A stretch of 36,476 nucleotides of DNA, from the NCBI GenBank assembly GCA_025062325.1, contig JANXAL010000136.1, positions 1 to 36,476 of the forward strand, written 5' to 3'. A program made the translations under genes and the position numbers. The notes below the pieces were generated by a model that was given only the letters and a program-made list of their open reading frames with translations, was not told where the DNA came from and made no database searches. Shown piece after piece: positions 36,343 to 36,476 of the stretch. This DNA comes from Roseiflexus sp. (lineage in GTDB: Bacteria > Chloroflexota > Chloroflexia > Chloroflexales > Roseiflexaceae). Every line of letters begins with the position of its first letter. Position 1 is the stretch's first letter.

Positions 36343-36476
36343 CTACGTGATGTTTTTGTCCAATGCCCATGCCGGGGAACGTTTTTCGATGAAGGCGTCG
36401 ATCCCTTCCTGGGCGCACGGTTCCATCATGTTGCACGCCATCGTCTCCCCTGCCAGCCGGTAGGCGTCGGCGATGC
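36343..36476 (-). CDS. enoyl-CoA hydratase/isomerase family protein, C-terminal end only
   Basis: The last 44 codons before a TAG at 36345-36343; the rest lies beyond the window. The readable end (IADAYRLAGETMACNMMEPC, then AQEGIDAFIEKRSPAWALDK) is typical of the crotonase superfamily C-terminus, where EGI.AFIEKR.P.W is highly conserved. The exact substrate cannot be read from this piece. It lies next to the 3-HP cluster but on the opposite strand and behind the RAYT element. Confidence 0.8.
   Translation of the reverse strand, partial: IADAYRLAGETMACNMMEPCAQEGIDAFIEKRSPAWALDKNIT

Overview
The window is high-GC DNA that reads as a chromosomal segment of a filamentous anoxygenic phototroph of the Chloroflexota, most likely Roseiflexus. 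The main reason is the gene set meh / smtA-smtB-mct-mcl-mch, which encodes the second half of the 3-hydroxypropionate (3-HP) bicycle. That pathway is essentially a Chloroflexaceae/Roseiflexaceae trait. The carotenoid 1,2-hydratase-like gene, the RAYT-type transposase with REP palindromes and the many degenerate short-period intergenic repeats fit the same genus. The assignment is inference from gene content; no database was searched.

Layout. 1-1265 (-): 5' part of a PAS-PAS-STAS (RsbR-like) regulator. 1558-3968 (-): a divergent GlpX-like phosphatase translationally coupled to a CrtC/AttH-type protein. About 3985-5977 (-): decayed glycoside hydrolase. 6044-15574 (+): a sugar-uptake operon with promoter, twin LacI operators, LacI regulator, family-5 binding lipoprotein, two permeases, two ATPases and a GH3 glycosidase. 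15628-17748 (-): SulP anion transporter fused to a rhodanese domain. 17905-19693 (-): an AT-richer type II restriction-modification pair in which the nuclease resembles R.SfiI. 19974-20795 (-): orphan ComEC-like metallo-beta-lactamase-fold protein without its zinc motif. 21002-21664 (+): PspA/IM30. 21843-24002 (-): alpha-glucan phosphorylase. 24125-26660 (-): HdrD-like Fe-S protein plus NarI-like cytochrome b subunit. 27207-27698 (-): transposase remnant. 27754-35524: 3-HP bicycle module. 35572-36150 (-): RAYT transposase. 36343-36476 (-): 3' end of an enoyl-CoA hydratase.

How the genes work together. SmtA/SmtB activate (S)-malate with succinyl-CoA. Mcl cleaves malyl-CoA to acetyl-CoA plus glyoxylate, and also condenses glyoxylate with propionyl-CoA to beta-methylmalyl-CoA. 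Mch dehydrates this to mesaconyl-C1-CoA, Mct moves the CoA to C4, and Meh hydrates the product to citramalyl-CoA, which is cleaved by Mcl. All proteins for these steps are encoded here; the first half (acetyl-CoA carboxylase, malonyl-CoA reductase, propionyl-CoA synthase) is not in the window. The sugar operon looks autoregulated and negatively controlled by its own LacI protein, and a neighbouring glycosidase has been lost.

The most unusual signals are: (i) arrays of degenerate 7-base tandem repeats in several intergenic gaps, each with its own consensus; (ii) a perfect 37-base REP-like palindrome lying in frame inside the RAYT transposase gene; (iii) the SfiI-like R-M pair with overlapping genes; (iv) a GlpX protein lacking two residues thought to be essential; (v) a promoter with two head-to-head LacI operators.
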